From positions 1 through 55,452 of the forward strand of contig JAAYFV010000104.1 of the NCBI GenBank assembly GCA_012728075.1: DNA of 55,452 nt, in the 5' to 3' direction. Position numbers and translations under genes: made by a program. Of this stretch, positions 17,601-26,335 are shown in pieces. The stretch is from Tissierellia bacterium (GTDB lineage: Bacteria > Bacillota > Clostridia > Tissierellales > Tepidimicrobiaceae). Within the stretch, counting starts at the first letter, position 1. Each line of letters starts with the position of its first letter. The notes below the pieces were generated by a model, which made no database searches, was not told the origin of the DNA, and saw nothing but the letters and a program-made list of their open reading frames with translations.

Positions 17601-17636
17601 AAACTGCCTTGTACATGAAGCTACAAGGCAGTTTTT
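17601..17636 (+). terminator. Terminator after pdp
   Basis: AAACTGCCTTGTA (17601-17613) pairs perfectly with TACAAGGCAGTTT (17622-17634), and the T run continues to 17636. Confidence 0.92.
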
Positions 17637-17737
17637 ATAATTATATTGATGGTATATTATCCCATGTTTATGATAGATTGTATAAGTAGTTTTTAAATGG
17701 AGAATATAAAAGTAAATAAATAATGGGAGGTAATAAT

Positions 17738-18889
17738 ATGAATAAAAGATTCATATTGACTACTCTTTGTATAATAATTTTATTTACAACAACCATTTAT
17801 GCAGCAGATAATTTGGAAATAAATGCAAAATCAGCCATATTAATGGATTATAATACTGGTGAAATAATTTATGAAAAAAAATCCCATGATAGGCTACCTC
17901 CAGCAAGTATTAGTAAGATCATGACTCTTTTATTGGGAATGGAGGCTTTAGAAAGTGGAAAGATTAGTTTAGATGATGAGGTTAGAATTAGTAGCCATGC
18001 TTCAAGAATGGGAGGAAGTCAATTATGGTTAGAAGAAGGAGAAATACAAACTGTAGAGGATTTATTTAAAGCTATTTGTTTAAGATCAGCTAATGATGCT
18101 TCAGTAGCTTTGGCAGAATATATAGCAGGTAGTGAGATGACATTTGTGAAGATGATGAATGATAAAGCTAAAGAACTAGGGATGGATAATAGTAATTTTA
18201 CCAACGCAACTGGACTTCCCCATGAAGATAACTATGTGTCAGCTTATGATGTAGCTAAAATGTCTCGGGAACTTCTTAAACATAAAAAAATACACGATTG
18301 GTTAACCACATATATGGATGAAATAAAGGTAGGGAAAAAAAAAGATAAGATACAAAGTTTAGTTAATACCAATAGACTGATAATTGATTATGAAGGAACT
18401 ACAGGAATAAAAACTGGTTCTACAAATGAAGCTGGTTTTTGTTTATCCGCTTCAGCAAAACGGGGAAATTTACAGTTAATAGCAGTTGTAATGGGTTGTG
18501 AAACTTCAAAGATAAGGTTTGAAGAAAGCATTAGATTACTAGATTATGGATTTGCTAATTATGATTCTATACCTATAGGCAAAAAAAATGAAGTAATGGC
18601 AAAAGTTTTAGTCCATAAAGGAAAAGATGAATACATTGAGGCAGTATTAGAAAAAGATGGATATATACTTGTTCCTAAAGGCAAAGATACCAATATATCT
18701 AAAGAGATAATTTTACCTGAATTTATAGAAAGCCCTGTGGAACAAGGGGAAGAAATTGGCTATTTAATTGTTAATTTAGATGGTAAAGAAGTAGATAAAA
18801 TTAGATTAATTACAAAACATTCTATTGAAAAGGCAAATTTAACAGAAATGTTTAAAAAAGTATTAAAGAGTTTACTCATCAATAAATAG
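17738..18889 (+). CDS. dacF: D-alanyl-D-alanine carboxypeptidase, DacF-like
   Basis: This penicillin-binding peptidase trims the terminal D-alanine of peptidoglycan stems. A signal peptide (about 1-22, ending IYAAD) precedes the S11 domain with S57-x-x-K60, S116-A-N118 and K224-T-G226. A C-terminal beta domain and an amphipathic KVLKSLL tail give peripheral membrane anchoring. DacF acts in the forespore in Bacillus, and a sporulation role is plausible here, though no confident sigma-F/G promoter is visible. ATG 17738 follows GGAGGT at 17726-17731. Confidence 0.92.
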   Translation: MNKRFILTTLCIIILFTTTIYAADNLEINAKSAILMDYNTGEIIYEKKSHDRLPPASISKIMTLLLGMEALESGKISLDDEVRISSHASRMGGSQLWLEEGEIQTVEDLFKAICLRSANDASVALAEYIAGSEMTFVKMMNDKAKELGMDNSNFTNATGLPHEDNYVSAYDVAKMSRELLKHKKIHDWLTTYMDEIKVGKKKDKIQSLVNTNRLIIDYEGTTGIKTGSTNEAGFCLSASAKRGNLQLIAVVMGCETSKIRFEESIRLLDYGFANYDSIPIGKKNEVMAKVLVHKGKDEYIEAVLEKDGYILVPKGKDTNISKEIILPEFIESPVEQGEEIGYLIVNLDGKEVDKIRLITKHSIEKANLTEMFKKVLKSLLINK

Positions 18890-18938
18890 TATAAATATAT
18901 GTTTGTTTTTTTTGTAAAAACATTATAAAATAGAATAT

Positions 18939-18971
18939 GACTTAAAAAACCTCGGCTATTAAGTCGAGGTT
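18939..18971. repeat. Overlapping alternative hairpins upstream of the site-2 protease gene
   Basis: GACTTAA (18939-18945) can pair with TTAAGTC (18959-18965), while AACCTCG (18948-18954) can pair with CGAGGTT (18965-18971). The stems interleave and exclude each other. On the - strand the second is followed by a T run, so it would terminate leftward rather than rightward transcripts. Confidence 0.5.
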
Positions 18972-18999
18972 ATATCAATTATTAGAAAGAGGGCAATAT

Positions 19000-19593
19000 A
19001 TGAAGCTTGATATTTTATTAAATATACCTGGATTGCTTATTGCTATAATTATTCATGAATATTCCCATGGACTTATGGCTTATTTATTAGGAGATAATAC
19101 TGCAAAAGAATCTGGAAGGTTAACTTTGAATCCTCTTAAGCATTTAGATCCAATTGGATTTATTTTCTTATTATTGTTTAGATTTGGATGGGCCAAGCCA
19201 GTGCCTATAAATCCTAATAATTTTAAAAAACGAAAGAGGGATACTCTATTGGTATCTTTAGCAGGTCCTTTTTCCAATTTTTTGTTAGCTGTAATAGTAG
19301 GGTTTATAATATCTACTGGTATAATAACCAATAATATTGTATTAAATATCTTAGTTATAATGTTATGGTATAATATAATGTTAGGGATATTTAATCTTTT
19401 ACCTTTTCCCCCTTTAGATGGTTCAAAGATATTGGCTAGTTTGCTACCAAACAAATATGAATATAAATTTTATAAATATGAAAGATATTTACAATTGGTA
19501 TTAATACTGTTAATAGCTACGAATACTATAGATAAAATACTTGGACCATTTATAGATTTTAGTTTAAATTTATTGATTAAAATTATTAGTTGA
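19000..19593 (+). CDS. Site-2 protease family (M50) membrane metalloprotease
   Basis: The 197-residue polytopic protein has the zinc motif HEYSH at 19-23 in the first helix. The third-ligand segment LLPFPPLDGSKIL is in a later helix (about 138-150), with the Asp as zinc ligand. This is the short, PDZ-less S2P group found next to scpA in many Firmicutes. The substrate is unknown, with regulated intramembrane proteolysis as the general role. A GAAAGAGGG at 18985-18993 precedes the ATG. It lies 16 nt before scpA and is probably co-transcribed with it. Confidence 0.92.
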   Translation: MKLDILLNIPGLLIAIIIHEYSHGLMAYLLGDNTAKESGRLTLNPLKHLDPIGFIFLLLFRFGWAKPVPINPNNFKKRKRDTLLVSLAGPFSNFLLAVIVGFIISTGIITNNIVLNILVIMLWYNIMLGIFNLLPFPPLDGSKILASLLPNKYEYKFYKYERYLQLVLILLIATNTIDKILGPFIDFSLNLLIKIIS

Positions 19594-19609
19594 TATAGGA
19601 GTTTTTTAT

Positions 19610-20344
19610 ATGGAATATAAAATTGTGCTAGAGTCCTTTGAAGGTCCTATGGATCTATTGTTACATCTAATAGATGAAGCAGAAATTGATATATATGATA
19701 TTCCCATAAATGAAATAACAGAACAATATATAGATTATATTACTAAGATGGAAGAGATGGATCTAGAAGTTACTAGTGAATTTTTAGTAATGGCTTCCAC
19801 TTTACTTGAAATAAAATCCAAAATGTTATTGCCTCAGGTAGACAAGAATGATGGAGAACAATTGGAGATGGAAGAAGCTGATCCTAGATTGGAATTGGTA
19901 AAAAGATTAGTGGAATACAAAAAGTTTAAATATGTTTCAAGGGAGTTAAGAAATTATGAAGAAATACAAAAGAAAGTTTTTTACAAGCCAAAGGAAGATT
20001 TATCTATTTTTACCAAAGAAGAAGAAGAGCTTGAGCAAATAGATATAGATGAACTGGTAAAAGCTTTTAATAATATACTTGCTAAGAGTAAAGGCAAAGA
20101 ACCTTTAATGGACATAGATAAAATACAGAGGGAAGAATATACCTTAGATGAATGCATGGAAAAGATAAAAAGAAAATTAAAATACAATGGGAAAATAGAT
20201 TTCCAACATTTATTTGATAATGAATGTAGTAGACAAGAGATAGTGGTTACATTTTTGTCTTTACTTGAATTGATTAGGATGAGATATGTTGTTGTATATC
20301 AAGAGGAAAACTTTTCAGATATTATAATAAAAATAAGGAAGTAA
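19610..20344 (+). CDS. scpA: Segregation and condensation protein A
   Basis: ScpA is the kleisin of the SMC-ScpAB complex that compacts and segregates the chromosome. The 244-residue protein has the N-terminal FEGPMDLLLHLIDEAEIDIYD signature (first 20 residues of that helix bind the SMC neck), a long acidic middle and the C-terminal winged helix with VVTFLSLLELIRM. The start at ATG 19610 follows AGGAG at 19597-19601. scpB follows after 14 nt. Confidence 0.96.
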   Translation: MEYKIVLESFEGPMDLLLHLIDEAEIDIYDIPINEITEQYIDYITKMEEMDLEVTSEFLVMASTLLEIKSKMLLPQVDKNDGEQLEMEEADPRLELVKRLVEYKKFKYVSRELRNYEEIQKKVFYKPKEDLSIFTKEEEELEQIDIDELVKAFNNILAKSKGKEPLMDIDKIQREEYTLDECMEKIKRKLKYNGKIDFQHLFDNECSRQEIVVTFLSLLELIRMRYVVVYQEENFSDIIIKIRK

Positions 20345-20358
20345 GAGGTGTTGGATAG

Positions 20359-20907
20359 GTGGATGAAAGAGAGATAAAAGCAATAATAGAAGCCTTGTTA
20401 TTTGTTTGGGGGGATCCTCTATCTTTAAATGATATATCTAAGATAATAGAAGTAGAAGAAGAAAAAGTAAAAAAAATATTAAAAAATATGATAGACGAAT
20501 TTGATTTTAATAGAAGAGGATTAAAAATAATATGTTTAAACGATAATTATCAACTATGTACTAGACCTGAACATCATCAATGGATTAATAAATTGACCCA
20601 AGAAAAGGATATTAAAAGCCTTTCAACTGCAGCGTTAGAAACCTTATCTATCATCGCTTACAAACAACCTATAACTAAGAACGAAATTGAAAATATAAGA
20701 GGAGTTAGATGTGACAAAGCTTTGGATACTTTACAAAAAAAAGGATTAATAGAGGAAAAAGGAAGGCTTGAAAGAACTGGCCGTCCCATAATATATGGCA
20801 CTACAACTGAGTTTTTAAGGTATTTTGGGTTAGAAACTTTAGAAGATTTACCCACACTAAAGGATTTCAAAATAGAAGAAAGTGATATTGAAATAAAAGA
20901 AGAATAA
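20359..20907 (+). CDS. scpB: Segregation and condensation protein B
   Basis: ScpB dimers bind the ScpA linker in the SMC complex. The 182-residue protein consists of two winged-helix domains with IEALLFVWGDPLS at the N-terminus, and AALETLSIIAYKQPITKNEI and the IRGVRCDKALDTLQKKG signature in the second domain. GTG 20359 is the start, with AAGAGGTG at 20343-20350 as ribosome site. The stop codon lies inside the terminator stem. Confidence 0.96.
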   Translation: MDEREIKAIIEALLFVWGDPLSLNDISKIIEVEEEKVKKILKNMIDEFDFNRRGLKIICLNDNYQLCTRPEHHQWINKLTQEKDIKSLSTAALETLSIIAYKQPITKNEIENIRGVRCDKALDTLQKKGLIEEKGRLERTGRPIIYGTTTEFLRYFGLETLEDLPTLKDFKIEESDIEIKEE

Positions 20908-20936
20908 TACTTTTAAAAGTATTATTCTTCTTTTAT
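20899..20936 (+). terminator. Terminator overlapping the end of scpB
   Basis: GAAGAATAATACTTTT (20899-20914) is mirrored perfectly by AAAAGTATTATTCTTC (20915-20930), with a TTTTATTT tail. The scpB stop codon at 20905-20907 is inside the left arm. Confidence 0.85.
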
Positions 20937-20983
20937 TTGGAAAGATATAGGTGTAGGGTAATTTTGTATATTGGGGTGTACAT

Positions 20984-21571
20984 ATGAAGTACTTATTAAT
21001 TCTATTATCTTTAATATTTTTGTTCCTCTGGGTTTTAATATTATTACCAGTTAAATTCAATTTAAAATTTATATATAAAGCTAATGTGATAGAGTTTAAT
21101 ATATCTATATCTTATTTGTTTGGACTTTTTAGTCCTGAGATATATCCTTTCAATAAAAACAGCAATAATCAAAAAAAGTATAGTTTTAAACAACTTTATT
21201 CAAGGGAGTTATTTAATTATATATGGGATAAGAGTAAATTTCAACAATTGATATGGAAGACTAGGATTGGGTCTAAGGATGCTTTTTTGACAGCAATAAT
21301 GTACGGAAGCATGTGGAATATGAAAAGTATTATTGTCAGCATTATACTTGCAAGTAAGGAAATAGATAAATTGGATCTTGATATAATATCTGTGTTTAAT
21401 GAAGAAATATTAGATATTTTATTTAACTGTATAATTAAAATAAGAATGGTTTATATTATAAATATATGGATTAGATTAATGAAAATGCGTAAAGGTGGTG
21501 GTAAGAATGTCAGAACATCCGATAGAAGGGCTTATGCATACAACCATGAACAGTTTAAAGGAAATGGTTGA
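20984..21571 (+). CDS. ytfI: DUF2953 domain protein (YtfI-like)
   Basis: The 195-residue protein has one N-terminal membrane segment (about 2-23, ending in ILLPVKF) followed by a mixed domain and a basic C-terminus ending RTSDRRAYAYNHEQ. DUF2953 proteins of spore formers precede ytfJ and are of unknown function; some are expressed in the mother cell or forespore. The last 65 nt overlap the start of ytfJ in another frame. The ATG at 20984 follows a modest GGGGTG at 20972-20977. Confidence 0.8.
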   Translation: MKYLLILLSLIFLFLWVLILLPVKFNLKFIYKANVIEFNISISYLFGLFSPEIYPFNKNSNNQKKYSFKQLYSRELFNYIWDKSKFQQLIWKTRIGSKDAFLTAIMYGSMWNMKSIIVSIILASKEIDKLDLDIISVFNEEILDILFNCIIKIRMVYIINIWIRLMKMRKGGGKNVRTSDRRAYAYNHEQFKGNG

Positions 21572-21935
21572 TGTAAATACTATTATTGGAGATCCAGTAC
21601 AATCTCCAGATGGTTTGATAATCATTCCTGTTTCAAAAATTTGTTTTGGTTTTGCTTCAGGTGGTACGGAGTTTAAAAAAACTTTTAGTAGTAAAGATAT
21701 TAATCTACCTGATGAAAAATTACCTTTTGGAGGAGGTAGTGGTGCAGGTGTTTCGGTACAACCTGTAGGTTTTATTGTTGTAGGGCAAGAACAAATCAAG
21801 TTATTAACTGTAGATGAGGGGAATACAGCATTAAGCAGTTTGTTCGATTTTATGGGCAAAATAGCAGATAATATTCAAGATGCTATTACAAAAAAAGAAA
21901 ATTTTAGTGACGAAAAACCTATGGATACTGTATAA
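21507..21935 (+). CDS. ytfJ: GerW-family sporulation protein YtfJ
   Basis: The 142-residue product begins MSEHPIEGLMHTTMNSLKEM and carries the family core VNTIIGDPV, ISVSK-like IIIPVSKICFGFASGG and a glycine-rich GGGSGAGVSVQPVGFIVV. GerW/YtfJ is a forespore product needed for normal germination in Bacillus. ATG 21507 is chosen because homologs begin at this methionine and AAAGGTGG precedes it. It overlaps DUF2953 by 65 nt, implying translational coupling. Confidence 0.95.
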   Translation: MSEHPIEGLMHTTMNSLKEMVDVNTIIGDPVQSPDGLIIIPVSKICFGFASGGTEFKKTFSSKDINLPDEKLPFGGGSGAGVSVQPVGFIVVGQEQIKLLTVDEGNTALSSLFDFMGKIADNIQDAITKKENFSDEKPMDTV

Positions 21936-21937
21936 GA

Positions 21938-21970
21938 AATAGAAGCAGAATATTTCTGCTTCTATTAATT
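21938..21970 (+). terminator. Terminator after ytfJ
   Basis: AATAGAAGCAGAA (21938-21950) pairs perfectly with TTCTGCTTCTATT (21954-21966) around a TAT loop. The trailing T tract is short. Confidence 0.75.
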
Positions 21971-22020
21971 TAAACTAAATAAAGTTTAAGAAAAAGGTTT
22001 TGAAGAAAGGAGAGTTTAAT

Positions 22021-23112
22021 TTGAAAAAAGGTATCTTGTTATTATTATTTGTTAGTATTTTATTTACTAGTAATTATTCATATGGGGAAAAGCCATCTGT
22101 TATTGCACAAAGTGCTATATTAGTGGATATGGAATCGGGAAGAGTATTATTTGAATTAAACCCCTATAATAAATTGCCTATGGCTAGTACTACCAAGATA
22201 ATGACAGGATTGATAGCTTTAAAAGAAGGAAATGTGGAAGATAAAGTTGAAATAAAAAGTACTTGTGTAGGTATAGAAGGCTCTAGTATATATCTTTATG
22301 ATGGAGAGATTATAAGTTTAGAAGATTTACTATATGGATTAATGTTAAGGTCTGGAAACGATGCTGCAGTTGCTATAGCAGATTATATTGGGAATAGTAC
22401 TGATGAGTTTGTATTTATGATGAATGAAAAAGCTAAACAAATTGGTGCAAAGGATACTAATTTTGTAAATCCCCATGGGCTTCATGATGATAATCATTAT
22501 ACAACAGCTTATGATCTTGCACTGATTACTCGAGAAGCAATGGATATAAAAAAATTTGCAGAAATTGTAGAATCAAAGATGTGGAAAGCTCATAGAGAAA
22601 AAAACAATTTATTTTACAATAAAAACAATACCCTTTGGGAATATGAAGGAGGAAATGGGGTAAAGATTGGGTATACTATGAAAGCAGGAAGATGTTTAGT
22701 GTCTAGTGCAACACGTGGAGGACGGACACTTATTGCCATAGTACTTAACGATAGGAATTGGTTTGAGGATTGTTATAGTTTATTGGATTATGGTTTTAAA
22801 GAGTTTAAAAATTATGTAATATGGGATGCTGGCCAATATCTAATGGAGGTTCCTGTAATCAATGGGAAAAAAGATAGTGTGCCAGTAGTGGTGGAAAAAC
22901 TATTTACCTACCCCTTAAAAGAAGAGGAACTAAAAAATATAAAAATCTATATTGATATGCCTGATGAAATAGTTGCTCCAGTGGAAAAGGGTCATATCAT
23001 AGGTAAAGTTAAGGTTTATTTAGATGGGGTATTCTTTCATGAAGAAAACATTGTTTCAAAGGAAAGTATAGCAAAATTAGGATATCTTGAAAAGATGATA
23101 AAAAACAAATAA
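22021..23112 (+). CDS. dacB: D-alanyl-D-alanine carboxypeptidase, DacB-like sporulation type
   Basis: This is a second S11 carboxypeptidase in the window, acting on peptidoglycan, probably spore cortex. The signal peptide covers about 1-22. S56-x-x-K59 and S111-G-N113 are present; the third motif reads KIG instead of KTG (in GVKIGYTMKAG), a substitution that may alter substrate binding. TTG 22021 is preferred, since AAAGGAG at 22006-22012 is 8 nt away and it puts the signal peptide at the start. In Bacillus dacB is followed by spmA-spmB and rluB; here a flavoprotein pair fills that place. Confidence 0.9.
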   Translation: MKKGILLLLFVSILFTSNYSYGEKPSVIAQSAILVDMESGRVLFELNPYNKLPMASTTKIMTGLIALKEGNVEDKVEIKSTCVGIEGSSIYLYDGEIISLEDLLYGLMLRSGNDAAVAIADYIGNSTDEFVFMMNEKAKQIGAKDTNFVNPHGLHDDNHYTTAYDLALITREAMDIKKFAEIVESKMWKAHREKNNLFYNKNNTLWEYEGGNGVKIGYTMKAGRCLVSSATRGGRTLIAIVLNDRNWFEDCYSLLDYGFKEFKNYVIWDAGQYLMEVPVINGKKDSVPVVVEKLFTYPLKEEELKNIKIYIDMPDEIVAPVEKGHIIGKVKVYLDGVFFHEENIVSKESIAKLGYLEKMIKNK

Positions 23113-23150
23113 TAAATTTTGAAATTAGTATTTATGAATATATTAACTTT

Positions 23151-23168
23151 AGCCTTCGGGCTTTTTTT
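23151..23168 (+). terminator. Terminator after dacB
   Basis: A short AGCC/GGCT stem with a stable TTCG tetraloop (23151-23162) is followed by seven Ts. Confidence 0.75.
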
Positions 23169-23232
23169 ATTTGTCACCAATAATACTTATTTAAATATGC
23201 TGTATATATAAGGAGCTTTTAAGGGGTGATGA

Positions 23233-24171
23233 ATGTTGAAACTTTATAAGTGTATAGATTCTGGGAGTGAATACTGTACTTGTAGTTTATCTGATACAAA
23301 AGACTGTATTTCTTGTTCCCATTTAAGAGGAGATGATCTTTGTGATTGTACATGGAATGGAGTTTGTATTCTATATGAATATATTATGAAAAATGGTAGT
23401 CAAAACAATTATAGGAGAGATTATAAGGGACAAATAGTAGATAAAAAATTTATAAGCAATGAACTATATTTGTTAAAAATTAAATTGGATAATAAATTAA
23501 TAAGAAAGCTAGATACTATAGGTTCTTATGTATTTATTAGAAAAGATTGCAATAGTCCTTATTATAATACTCCCATGTCTATATTTGATCTAGATGAGCA
23601 CCATATTTATATTGTATATCAAGAAATAGGACCTAAAACCAAAAAAATTAATAAAGGGGATACTCTAATAATAAAAGGGCCTTATTGGGGGGGACTTATT
23701 GGCACAAGTGACTTATCAAAAAAAGAAAATTGTTCTATAGTTATTGTGGCTAGAGGAATTGGTCAATCATCTATTTTATTACCTATAAAAAAATTATATC
23801 TTAAGGGAAATAATATAGTATTGTTTTTAGATCAGGGAAAAACTAGTTCTCTGTATTGTCTTGATTTTATGAAAGGTGTTAATATAAAAACAATATTAAT
23901 AGATTCACTAAGTAATGAAGGTGAGAAAACTTTAAAAAATTATATAAAGGGAAATCCAGTAGATGTGTTGATTAGTGCTGGAGCTGATATGGTTCATAGA
24001 CAAATGAAAACCATCATAGAAACAATTGATAAATCTATCGAATGGTTTGTATCTAATAATAGTATAATTTGTTGTGGTGAAGGGGTATGTGGAGCCTGTT
24101 TAAAGAAAATTGAGAATGGAGATAGGATCAAATTATGTAAAACTATAATTGATCCTAGGAATATCTATTAG
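23233..24171 (+). CDS. PyrK/ferredoxin-reductase-like FAD/NAD-binding iron-sulfur subunit
   Basis: The 312-residue protein resembles the electron-transfer subunit of dihydroorotate dehydrogenase and sulfide dehydrogenase. Residues 1-50 hold eight cysteines (C7, 15, 17, 25, 28, 37, 39, 45), an extra module not typical of PyrK. An FAD-binding beta-barrel (about 65-155) and NAD-binding domain with IVIVARGIGQSS follow. A PyrK-like 2Fe-2S motif CCGEGVCGACLKK with a late C in IKLCKT ends it. It lies 11 nt before an FAD oxidoreductase, which is probably its partner. No pyrimidine genes are nearby, so a DHODH role is unlikely. The substrate is unknown. Confidence 0.75.
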   Translation: MLKLYKCIDSGSEYCTCSLSDTKDCISCSHLRGDDLCDCTWNGVCILYEYIMKNGSQNNYRRDYKGQIVDKKFISNELYLLKIKLDNKLIRKLDTIGSYVFIRKDCNSPYYNTPMSIFDLDEHHIYIVYQEIGPKTKKINKGDTLIIKGPYWGGLIGTSDLSKKENCSIVIVARGIGQSSILLPIKKLYLKGNNIVLFLDQGKTSSLYCLDFMKGVNIKTILIDSLSNEGEKTLKNYIKGNPVDVLISAGADMVHRQMKTIIETIDKSIEWFVSNNSIICCGEGVCGACLKKIENGDRIKLCKTIIDPRNIY

Positions 24172-24182
24172 GAGGTGTTTTG

Positions 24183-25460
24183 ATGAATAGAATAGTGGTT
24201 ATTGGAGGAGGTTGGGCTGGTTGTGCAGCAAGTATAGCAGCTATAAAATTGGGAATTGAGGTAGTCCTTATTGAAAAAACCGATATGCTATTAGGTTTAG
24301 GTAATGTAGGAGGAATAATGAGGAATAACGGCCGTTTTACTGCAGCAGAGGAAAATATTTTATTAGGAAGAGGAGAATTATTTAATATAACGGATAAATT
24401 TTCATTGCATAAGAATATAGATTTTCCTGGACACAAACATGCATACCTATACGATGTAACTAAAATTGAACCTGCAGTTAGGGAATTACTATTATCATTA
24501 GGTGTTATACTAAAATTACAAAAACGTGCAGTAGATGTAGTTAAGGAAGATGGTTATATACGAGCTATTATTTTAAACGATGGAGAAACCATCTATGGTG
24601 ATGTATTTGTTGAAACAACAGGATCTACTGGTCCTATGGGGAATTGTTTAAAGTATGGTAACGGATGTGCTATGTGTATTTTAAGATGCCCTACCTTTGG
24701 ACCAAGGGTTAGTATTAGCCAAAAAGCAGGGGTTACAGATATAGTAGGAATGAAAAAAGATGGCTCCTATGGTGCTTTTAGCGGATCTTGTAAATTAAAT
24801 AAGGATTCCCTAAGCAATGAGGTAATAAATGAACTAGAAAAGGAAGGAGTTGTTTTATTGCCAGTTCCAAAGGATGATATTCAGCGGGATAAACTTTCAA
24901 AAAAAGTTTGCCAACAGTATGCAATAGACGAATATGCAGAAAATATAATATTATTGGATACTGGTCATGCTAAAATGATGACATCTTTTTATCCCTTAGA
25001 AAAATTAAGAAAAATAAAGGGATTAGAAAATGCTCGTTATGAAGATCCTTATTCAGGGGGTATAGGAAATTCCGTAAGGTATTTATCAATTGCGCCAAGG
25101 GAAGATACCATGAAGGTTAAAGGAATAAAGAATTTATTTTGTGCAGGTGAAAAATCTGGATTGTTTGTTGGACATACAGAAGCGATTGTAACAGGTACAT
25201 TGGCAGGATATAATAGTGTTAGACATGTATATGGTAAAGAGCTTTTAAAGCTTCCTACAGATTTAGCTATTGGAGATTTAATTAGTTATACCAATAAAAA
25301 AATGAATACAGAAGAAGGGTTGAAAGATAGATATACTTTTGCTGGTAGTACCTATTTTAATAGAATGTTAGATAAAGGGTTATACTCTACTGATTTACAT
25401 GAGATAAAAAATAGAGTTGAAGATTTAAATTTATTAAATATATATAATAAAATAGAATAG
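24183..25460 (+). CDS. FAD-dependent oxidoreductase with four-cysteine motif
   Basis: The 425-residue flavoprotein begins with the Rossmann motif VVIGGGWAGCAAS and resembles the GidA/TrmFO-like FAD group, with FCAGEKSGLFVGHTEAIVTG near the C-terminus. In the middle is a C-x6-C-x2-C-x3-C-P cluster (CLKYGNGCAMCILRCP, about 157-172) that could hold an iron-sulfur cluster or form redox disulfides. ATG 24183 follows AGGAGGTG at 24170-24177. Together with the upstream iron-sulfur NAD reductase it looks like a two-subunit NAD(P)H-dependent enzyme. The substrate cannot be deduced, and TrmFO activity is not claimed. Confidence 0.78.
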   Translation: MNRIVVIGGGWAGCAASIAAIKLGIEVVLIEKTDMLLGLGNVGGIMRNNGRFTAAEENILLGRGELFNITDKFSLHKNIDFPGHKHAYLYDVTKIEPAVRELLLSLGVILKLQKRAVDVVKEDGYIRAIILNDGETIYGDVFVETTGSTGPMGNCLKYGNGCAMCILRCPTFGPRVSISQKAGVTDIVGMKKDGSYGAFSGSCKLNKDSLSNEVINELEKEGVVLLPVPKDDIQRDKLSKKVCQQYAIDEYAENIILLDTGHAKMMTSFYPLEKLRKIKGLENARYEDPYSGGIGNSVRYLSIAPREDTMKVKGIKNLFCAGEKSGLFVGHTEAIVTGTLAGYNSVRHVYGKELLKLPTDLAIGDLISYTNKKMNTEEGLKDRYTFAGSTYFNRMLDKGLYSTDLHEIKNRVEDLNLLNIYNKIE

Positions 25461-25527
25461 GATTTTACAAATAGCAAAAAAAAAAGATAATATATATGTG
25501 TACCTTGATATTGAGAGGATGAGATAA

Positions 25528-26235
25528 ATGAGATTACAAAAATATATGGCCAAATGTGGTATAGCATCAAGAAGGAAATCGGAAGAAATTATCCTTGAGG
25601 GTAGAGTAAAGGTTAATGATATAGTTGTTAAAGAATTGGGAATGACTATTAATCCAAAAAAGGATATAGTGAAAGTTGATAATGAAATAATCAAATTAGA
25701 GGAAAATAAAATATATATTATGTTGAACAAACCTAAAGGATATGTTACCACGGTTAAAGATAAACATAGTGAAAAGATTGTTTTAGATTTAATCAATGGA
25801 GTCAAAGAAAGGATTTATCCAGTAGGTAGATTGGATGTGGATACTACTGGATTGCTTCTTTTGACTAACGATGGGGATCTGGCTTATAAATTAACCCACC
25901 CAAGCTATGAAATACCTAAAAAATATATTGCTTTAGTGAAGGGTATCCCTAATAATAAAAAACTATATAAATTTAGAAAAGGGTTAAAAATCGACGGTAG
26001 GATGACAGCAGAAGCCTATATAAAAATACTAAAAAGAAATAGGGATACTTCATTGTTGGAAATATCTATACATGAGGGAAGGAACAGACAAGTAAGAAAG
26101 ATGTGTAAATATATTGGCCATCCTGTTATCCAGTTAGAGAGAGTGGCTATTGGAAAGTTAGAATTAGGAAATTTAGGAATTGGTGAATGGAGATATTTAA
26201 CTTCTAAAGAAATTGAATATCTAAAAAAACTTTAG
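25528..26235 (+). CDS. rluB: 23S rRNA pseudouridine synthase RluB-type
   Basis: The 235-residue RsuA/RluB-family enzyme isomerises a uridine in 23S rRNA. An S4 domain (about 1-58) with RLQKYMAKCGIASRRKSEE leads to the catalytic domain with D103 in GRLDVDTTGLLLLTNDGDLA. Later HEGRNRQVRKMC is the classic family signature. The length is normal. It lies downstream of the dacB region as in Bacillus, which supports rluB over rsuA. A terminator begins within its stop codon. Confidence 0.92.
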   Translation: MRLQKYMAKCGIASRRKSEEIILEGRVKVNDIVVKELGMTINPKKDIVKVDNEIIKLEENKIYIMLNKPKGYVTTVKDKHSEKIVLDLINGVKERIYPVGRLDVDTTGLLLLTNDGDLAYKLTHPSYEIPKKYIALVKGIPNNKKLYKFRKGLKIDGRMTAEAYIKILKRNRDTSLLEISIHEGRNRQVRKMCKYIGHPVIQLERVAIGKLELGNLGIGEWRYLTSKEIEYLKKL

Positions 26236-26270
26236 CATTGTAGCAATATACAGTACTACAATGCTTTTCA
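26234..26270 (+). terminator. Terminator after rluB
   Basis: AGCATTGTAG (26234-26243) pairs with CTACAATGCT (26256-26265), followed by a T-rich tail. Confidence 0.8.
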
Positions 26271-26335
26271 TTTAACCTTTATTTTTAACAAGATATCTAT
26301 TATAATTGATTTAGGATTAAAAGTTGGAGGATATT

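Noticed and set aside
19080-19454. 124-residue frame on the - strand
   Set aside because: Shadow of the site-2 protease gene.
21476-21859. 127-residue frame on the - strand
   Set aside because: Shadow of ytfJ; the composition is an antisense image of the Gly-rich domain.
24183-25460. FAD oxidoreductase as tRNA methyltransferase TrmFO
   Set aside because: The GidA-like flavin fold is shared, but the central cysteine cluster and the PyrK-like partner do not fit TrmFO.
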